Shown: piece after piece, positions 22,431 through 22,564 of the stretch
Layout of the letters: each line of letters begins with the position of its first letter
Numbering within the stretch: the first letter of the stretch is position 1
NCBI GenBank assembly: GCA_964421815.1
Contig: CAYQYT010000021.1
Location: forward strand, 1-22,564
Direction of reading: 5' to 3'
DNA from: DTU089 sp964421815
GTDB taxonomy: Bacteria > Bacillota > Clostridia > Oscillospirales > Acutalibacteraceae
DNA length: 22,564 nucleotides
The notes under the pieces: generated by a model
Seen by the model: only the letters and a program-made list of their open reading frames with translations
The model's database searches: none
Told to the model about the DNA's origin: nothing
Position numbers and translations under genes: made by a program

Positions 22431-22506
22431 GGGAGCATAGCTCAGCTGGGAGAGCATCTGCCTTACAAGCAGAGGGTCATAGGTTCGAGCCCTATTGTTC
22501 CCACCA
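22431..22506 (+). tRNA. tRNA-Val (anticodon TAC)
   Basis: A complete cloverleaf: acceptor GGGAGCA pairs with TGTTCCC (one G-U), D arm with AGCTCAGCTGGGAGAGC, anticodon stem TCTGC/GCAGA with loop CTTACAA (TAC at 22464-22466), T loop GGTTCGAGCC, and an encoded CCA (22504-22506). It reads valine GTA and, by wobble, other GTN codons. Confidence 0.96.
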
Positions 22507-22511
22507 AGTGT

Positions 22512-22564
22512 GGCCCGGTAGTTCAGCTGGTTAGAACGCTAGCCTGTCACGCTAGAGGTCGACG
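22512..22564 (+). tRNA. tRNA-Asp (anticodon GTC), cut by the window end
   Basis: The 5' part of a tRNA: acceptor start GGCCCGG, D arm AGTTCAGCTGGTTAGAACGCT, anticodon stem CTAGC/GCTAG with loop CTGTCAC (GTC at 22546-22548), then the variable region. The T arm and 3' acceptor lie beyond the window. It follows tRNA-Val by five bases and is in the same transcript. Confidence 0.93.

Noticed and set aside
1..22564. CRISPR arrays, insertion sequences, prophage or integrase genes, toxin-antitoxin pairs
   Set aside because: No regularly spaced repeats, transposase motifs, terminal inverted repeats or attachment-site duplication at the tRNAs were seen; gene spacing and codon style look uniform and chromosomal.

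Overview
The window looks like chromosomal DNA of a low-GC Gram-positive bacterium, most likely a gut-type member of Clostridia (Oscillospirales/Ruminococcaceae-like). The reasons are AT-rich sequence with strong AAGGAG-type ribosome sites and sigma-A-like promoters, the nusB-xseA-xseB-ispA-dxs-tlyA-nadK-argR-recN gene order typical of Firmicutes, Thr-rich surface linkers, DUF2975/DUF4173 membrane proteins, and a 2-enoate-reductase-like flavoenzyme. This placement is inference from content; no species can be named.

Layout. (1) 73-3427: two divergent genes for exported proteins share a 244-bp promoter region. One encodes a neutral-ceramidase-like protein (minus strand), the other an anchored protein with a Thr/Pro-rich linker (plus strand). 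(2) 3551-14307: a tightly packed plus-strand run of 12 genes. It holds nusB, a TsaD-like paralogue, xseA, xseB, ispA, dxs, tlyA, nadK, argR, recN, a sugar-isomerase-like TIM barrel gene and upp. It starts at a strong promoter and ends at a hairpin terminator that can work in both directions. (3) 14382-16975: a minus-strand block of small regulators and membrane proteins (DUF378; DUF4173-like; XRE-type HTH; DUF2975). (4) 17236-19299: a single-gene unit for a large FMN/FAD/4Fe-4S enoate-reductase-like enzyme, with its own near-consensus promoter and terminator. (5) 19421-22354: a three-gene unit with a GlcNAc 2-epimerase-type enzyme, a CBM9-like protein and a NahK-type sugar kinase. (6) 22373-22564: a tRNA operon, with tRNA-Val complete and tRNA-Asp cut by the window end.

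How the genes work together. The central operon joins transcription antitermination (nusB), DNA repair (xseAB, recN), isoprenoid precursor and prenyl chain synthesis (dxs, ispA), rRNA methylation (tlyA), NADP supply (nadK), arginine control (argR) and uracil salvage (upp). The epimerase/kinase pair points to intracellular handling of N-acetylhexosamines released from host or microbial glycans. No transporter or glycosidase lies beside it in the window.

The points most worth a second look are the epimerase-CBM9-kinase cassette, the ceramidase-like protein that keeps a zinc site but seems to lack the serine nucleophile, the TsaD paralogue inside the nusB operon, and the widened Fe-S cysteine spacing of the flavoenzyme. 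I found no CRISPR array, insertion sequence, phage gene or obvious new defence system. No gene-free stretch exceeds 300 bases; the two longest are the divergent promoter regions at 1990-2233 and 16976-17235.
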